Assembly: GCF_910583865.1 (NCBI RefSeq)
Contig: NZ_CAJTYX010000037.1
Coordinates: forward strand, 1 to 28,328
Source: an uncultured Muribaculum sp.
GTDB lineage: Bacteria > Bacteroidota > Bacteroidia > Bacteroidales > Muribaculaceae
Direction: 5' to 3'
DNA length: 28,328 nucleotides
Part shown: piece by piece, positions 24,613 through 28,328 of the stretch
Position numbering within the stretch: position 1 is the first letter of the stretch
How the letters are laid out: each line of letters starts with the position of its first letter
Translations under genes and position numbers: made by a program
Notes under the pieces: model-generated
Databases searched by the model: none
What the model was told of the DNA's origin: nothing
What the model saw: only the letters and a program-made list of their open reading frames with translations

Positions 24613-26601
24613 TTAGGGTTTTAAATGATCAACCATTACATTAATACTATGATAGTAATGCCATGCTCTAAGTTTTCCGACAGGCACATATATCCTTCTT
24701 CCAGGAGAACTCAACCCGATTTTATCCTGAAAATCCGTTAAAGGGTCTTTAACCAACGGAAAATTATTGAAATATGGGCCAATAGCTACATAATTAGTAA
24801 TAGGTGAATTATAGTCACCCAACACTCCATAATGCAACTGTGTTAGTAGACTGAGTGCCGCAGGATTAAAAGTAATTGCAGGTTTAGATGCTACCATACT
24901 TGAAAGAGCCGCTAATCCACCACCTAATGAGTGTCCCAAGAATGTAATTTCAGTTCCTATCGGTAGTTCATCAACTAACTTACGGGCATTATTGACTGCA
25001 GTATCGTATTGTGGAGCAATCCCTACTAACTGTATAATATCCTCAAGTACATCTTCAAACGAATCCGTTCCAGCATATACATACGCATATTCCATCGAGC
25101 CGTCTTTCTGCTTACGCTCAAACAGCATAGACTGAAATCCATCCTTGCCCGGAACACCACTCTTCATTCTGATACCAGTCGGGAATTCAGAAACTATCCA
25201 ATTCCTTTTTTGAAGTTCATCCAAATAATCAGCATAATCCTTATCTTGATACACGGCTCCACACATAAGGGCGGATTCATACTCATCCGGCTGTAGACCG
25301 GTGGGATCGATGAATCGTACGGGATTACCGAGGCAGTAGATGTAGCCGGAGACACCACGGGCATTCTCCGAAAGGGCGTCGATGGATGTGAAGCGGCAGA
25401 GGACGGGGTCGTAGTGGCGGTTGAGCAGGTCGTAGAATGCATGGCCGTAGCTCTTCTCAAGCTGCGCCCCCTGAAACAGGCGCCCATCCTGCCAGTAGCC
25501 GTGGCTCTCGCCGAACAGCGAGCCGCCGGGGTAGTAGTGCACGGCACTGACAAGCCGCAGTGTGTCGGAGACCACGCAGCGCACGTTCCCCTGGTAGTCG
25601 TTGAGCTGGTAGTGGTGGCGGCCGCCCTCGTAGTAGCCCACAGGGGTGACGATACGCGACAGGCTGCCGTTGCGGTACTCGTAGTTGCCGCAGTAGGCAT
25701 AGTCCATATGCGGGGTCCGTGCAAGAATGTCATCGACTCTACCAAGGCTGTCGCGACGATTGCCCGGAGGCCAAAGTACGCTTATCGCTTGGGGCGAGGA
25801 ACTGCCCGAAAGAGCCGGCTGCGCTCCGACCGGCGACGGAAAGACAGGGCGAGGGGTTATGATTGAGTCGAGACGAGGAGGGAGACTGTCCCATGGATAA
25901 TGATACCCCGGTCGTAAGGAGTCGGGATAAATCGGCACGAGCGGCTCATCACGTTTATAGATTAATTCGTAGTTGTAGGCCATCGAGCGCTTGTGCAGCA
26001 CACCCGTGGCATCGTAGGAATACTTGGCCAGATAGTCTATCGCACGTCCGGTGGAGTATTGAGCAACAGAGGGGTTGCCGCAGCGGTCGTAGGTGAAGCT
26101 CTCGTCGCGCAGGCCGTCCTCGACAAGGCGGCCGGCGGCATCGTAGTTGAAGCCTACGCTCTTGCTCTCTTTCAATGCGCCGATCACAGAGTTGTCCATC
26201 GTCAAGACCGTGGCCGGGTTCGGCGCTATCGTTGCCGACAGCATCTGCGCTCCCCGATTCTCGAAAACGATATCCTTGACCGGGCCGAACGTCAGCTTCG
26301 TTTCCCGGTTCGTGACCCGCTGACGGTCGGTCAGGCCGCAGGCCTTGAGCTTGGCAAGGTTGCTACCCGCATCGTAGGTGCGGTACTCCGAATAGTCCGG
26401 CGACTCGGCGATGAGCGTCGCCCGGCGGCTCCCCGTCTCGCCGTAAACCGCCGACACCAACCTGTCCGCCCCGTCGTAAGTGTAAGTGTAGCCGCGCCAC
26501 AGACCGTAATCGTACACGTCACGATGCCGTTCCTTGGGCGTGTAATGGGTCTCAAGCCACATCAATCCGGACGTTCCAAACCGCAAGTCATTCATACTCA
26601 T
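24613..26601 (-). CDS. RHS-core tip protein with class-3-type lipase C-terminus
   Basis: A 662-aa protein. Residues 1 to about 428 are the same truncated RHS core as in the gene at 22073-24025, ending with the canonical GNPVRFIDPTGL. The C-terminal domain of about 230 residues has an alpha/beta-hydrolase lipase pattern: VYAGTDSFEDVLEDI, the nucleophile elbow ITFLGHSLGGGLAALSS (G-H-S-L-G), FNPAALS, an acidic region VKDPLTDFQD and a late histidine in WHYYHSINVM. It probably attacks phospholipids of rival cells. There is no signal peptide, and the start (ATG 26601) sits one base after the previous gene's stop, so as it stands it looks like a displaced orphan tip. The AT-rich lipase region contrasts with the GC-rich core. 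Confidence 0.82.
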   Translation of the reverse strand: MSMNDLRFGTSGLMWLETHYTPKERHRDVYDYGLWRGYTYTYDGADRLVSAVYGETGSRRATLIAESPDYSEYRTYDAGSNLAKLKACGLTDRQRVTNRETKLTFGPVKDIVFENRGAQMLSATIAPNPATVLTMDNSVIGALKESKSVGFNYDAAGRLVEDGLRDESFTYDRCGNPSVAQYSTGRAIDYLAKYSYDATGVLHKRSMAYNYELIYKRDEPLVPIYPDSLRPGYHYPWDSLPPRLDSIITPRPVFPSPVGAQPALSGSSSPQAISVLWPPGNRRDSLGRVDDILARTPHMDYAYCGNYEYRNGSLSRIVTPVGYYEGGRHHYQLNDYQGNVRCVVSDTLRLVSAVHYYPGGSLFGESHGYWQDGRLFQGAQLEKSYGHAFYDLLNRHYDPVLCRFTSIDALSENARGVSGYIYCLGNPVRFIDPTGLQPDEYESALMCGAVYQDKDYADYLDELQKRNWIVSEFPTGIRMKSGVPGKDGFQSMLFERKQKDGSMEYAYVYAGTDSFEDVLEDIIQLVGIAPQYDTAVNNARKLVDELPIGTEITFLGHSLGGGLAALSSMVASKPAITFNPAALSLLTQLHYGVLGDYNSPITNYVAIGPYFNNFPLVKDPLTDFQDKIGLSSPGRRIYVPVGKLRAWHYYHSINVMVDHLKP

Positions 26602-26704
26602 CCTATGGTTGGTTTTTCATCTGAATGGAATCGGGCAGCAAGTCCTGCCTGAAGAATTCCTCCCCGTCCTCAAACTTATAGTAGATCAGTCCATGCTCCT
26701 TGCT
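25318..26704. repeat. Duplicated RHS-core block, copy 2 (other copy at 22742-24128)
   Basis: This is the partner of 22742-24128 at +2576 bp. It covers the core part of the lipase-type RHS gene plus the 3' end of the lipoprotein gene at 26603. The third RHS gene (27245-28328) has a clearly more diverged core, so the two near-identical copies have been duplicated or homogenised recently. Confidence 0.9.
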
Positions 26705-27238
26705 TATTACAAATTTCTCAATACGGTTATTAGGATTGTATTTCCAATGACTGCTATATGCCGAATTGGTAGAATCAATAACCACACAGTTATCAAACAG
26801 TCTATGATTTATACTAAAATCCCGGGGCAACAATGGGATCATTCGTTCATATTCATCACCGTTATATGCTGTAAATCGGGCACCACAGTCTGCTTTAAAC
26901 CATAATATATCCGACTTGACCTTTCGCATTATCAAGAAAAAGCCGTCCAATTCTCCCCGGTCACTCTCTATATCAAAATAATAGCCGGCATTAGCCTCAT
27001 AATTTGTATTCAGAGCGGAACTGAAGAAGAATCGATCCTTAGAATTATGTATAAATATTTTTACATACTTAACATCGTTGAGATTATCGGAATCGGACAC
27101 AAAATTAATCGGAGAATGCACATATATGGATTTTACCCATTCCAAATCCTCATCAGACAAATGTGTCATATGTATATGGACACACCCAGTCAAACACATT
27201 ATGACCATTGATATAAATAAGAATACTAGTTTTTTCAT
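26603..27238 (-). CDS. Putative immunity lipoprotein for the broken lipase-type RHS gene (27245-28328)
   Basis: A 211-aa lipoprotein with signal MKKLVFLFISMVIMCLTGC and then VHIHMTHLSDEDLEWVKS. It is paralogous to the lipoprotein at 24027-24608, being most alike at the start and in the last 30 residues and diverged in the middle, as expected for cognate specificity. The frame opens at a TTG (27244), but ATG 27238 gives the better lipoprotein signal. It begins 6 bp after the stop of the lipase-type RHS gene and ends 1 bp before the next RHS start. It appears intact although the adjacent toxin is frameshifted. Confidence 0.65.
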   Translation of the reverse strand: MKKLVFLFISMVIMCLTGCVHIHMTHLSDEDLEWVKSIYVHSPINFVSDSDNLNDVKYVKIFIHNSKDRFFFSSALNTNYEANAGYYFDIESDRGELDGFFLIMRKVKSDILWFKADCGARFTAYNGDEYERMIPLLPRDFSINHRLFDNCVVIDSTNSAYSSHWKYNPNNRIEKFVISKEHGLIYYKFEDGEEFFRQDLLPDSIQMKNQP

Positions 27239-27244
27239 TCTCAA

Positions 27245-28328
27245 TTATGGTTTTAATGATTTACAAATCACACTAATACTATGATAATCCCATGGCCATT
27301 GAATACCTACCGGAATACAGTGATTCATTCCCGGAGCATAAATTCCTAATTCGTTTTGAATATAAGTTATTGGATCTATAGCGACACTTCTTCCCATAAA
27401 GTTAATACCGACAGAGATATAGTTTTCAATCTTACTATCATCTATTAGACCATGAAATAACCTTGATGCATGACTAATTGCAGCCGGATTATATGTAATG
27501 GCTTTTTTTCCCGTCACCATACTTGAAGCAGCAGCTAAAATTGCGCCAAGAGAATGACCGGTAAAAGTCAATTCCTTTCCTCCTAATTCCGAAACCAATG
27601 CCATGGCATTTTCAACAGCCCGACCGACTTGTGGGGAAAGGCCTACACCTCCACGGCATCTTCCCATGAATTGGTACCGGCATACACATACGCGTATTCC
27701 TTGACATCACCATCGACAACTTTTTCAAATAGCATCGATTGCATACCAATGCCGGTTTTAAGAGGATGATTCATTCTTATCTGAGAGTTATGCCTCGATT
27801 CAATCCAACCATATTCCTTTAATTCATCCATTACATCGTCATAGAACTTATCTTTATATACAGCCCAACTCATCAAAGCTCCTTCATATGGAGTAACCTC
27901 CAAGCCGTTTGGGTCGATGAATCTCACTGGATTGCCGAGGCAATACACGTAATGGGAAACTCCATGGGTCTTTTCGCCAAGGGCATCGATGGAGGTGAAG
28001 CGGCAGAGGACGGGGTCGTAGTGGCGGTTGAGAAGGTCGTAGAAGGAGTGGCGGCCATAGCTCTCGAGGTGTGAGCCTTGGAAGAGCGGCTTGTCCTCGG
28101 GCGTACCGTACTCCTCGCCGAAGAGCGAGCCGCCGGGATAGTAGTGCACGGCGCTGACAAGGCGCAGAGTGTCGGAGACCACGCACCGCACGTTACCCTG
28201 ATAGTCGTTGAGAAGGTAGTGGTGGTGGCCTCCTTCGTAGTAGCCCACAGGAGTGACGATACGCGACAGGCTGCAGTTGCGGTACTCGTAGTTGCCGCAG
28301 TAGGCATAATCCATATGCGGTGTCAGTG
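27245..28328 (-). pseudogene. RHS protein with lipase C-terminus, frameshifted, 5' part outside the window
   Basis: The frame is open at the window edge (LTPHMDYAYCGNYEYRN) and runs through the end of an RHS core (HYDPVLCRFTSIDALG, YVYCLGNPVRFIDPNGL) into a lipase-like domain. It then stops at a TAG soon after YVYAGTNSWEDAVEV (about 27643). The lipase continues in another frame from about 27642 down to 27245: VGLSPQ, LTFTGHSLGAILAAASS, YNPAAIS and WDYHSISVICKSLKP. Compared with the lipase at 24613, about 13 nt are missing at the break, which removes DIIQL and shifts the frame. The core here is more diverged than the two repeats to its left, and it may be the 3' end of the full-length RHS gene. 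A sequencing error cannot be excluded. Confidence 0.75.

Noticed and set aside
22838..25866. Identical 150-codon plus-strand frames at 22838 and 25414
   Set aside because: They are identical only because they lie antisense to the duplicated RHS core; they have no features of real proteins.
22742..26704. An insertion sequence or transposon explaining the 1.4-kb duplication
   Set aside because: There is no transposase, terminal inverted repeat or target duplication; the repeat is coding RHS core.

Overview
The window reads as Bacteroidales chromosome. It has SusC/SusD outer-membrane pairs, lipoproteins with a Bacteroidetes-type lipobox, several promoters of the form TTTG-N19/20-TAnnTTTG, and few Shine-Dalgarno sites. 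The GC-rich core genes and gene content would fit a gut Muribaculaceae-like species, but that family-level call is inference only.

Left part (1-4900), housekeeping: the 5' part of a tRNA-Thr cut by the window edge, with its promoter; a metallo-aminopeptidase P (M24); a gamma-carbonic-anhydrase-like hexapeptide protein; recO on the minus strand; and an RsmF-like rRNA m5C methyltransferase.

Central part (4932-21423), one long minus-strand sialic-acid utilisation locus, read right to left: a FadR-type GntR regulator (NanR-like) with a textbook promoter and a perfect 15-bp palindrome just downstream of it; N-acetylneuraminate lyase (nanA); secreted sialidase (nanH); MFS transporter (nanT-like); SusC; SusD; a second, lipoprotein sialidase; a PKD/LamG surface lipoprotein; an S1/P1 nuclease; a sulfatase with an atypical maturation motif; and a Kelch mutarotase (nanM). 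An intrinsic terminator follows at 4932-4967. The inferred flow is: the surface proteins bind sialoglycans and release sialic acid, SusC/D bring it to the periplasm, NanM interconverts anomers, the MFS carrier moves it to the cytosol, and NanA splits it into ManNAc and pyruvate. No ManNAc epimerase or sugar kinase is in the window, so the last steps must be encoded elsewhere. The nanA-nanH gap holds direct repeats that match half of the operator, and a possible small plus-strand RNA unit.

Right part (21594-28328), a tandem polymorphic-toxin array on the minus strand: three RHS-core/variable-C-terminus genes, each followed by its own presumed immunity gene. Two C-termini are class-3-type lipases, and both are followed by related lipoproteins. 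The third C-terminus is unrecognised and is followed by an unrelated one-TM protein. Two of the RHS cores share about 687 bp that look identical. The right-most lipase gene is frameshifted by an apparent 13-nt loss and continues beyond the window. GC-rich RHS cores alternate with AT-rich toxin/immunity modules, as expected for cassette exchange.
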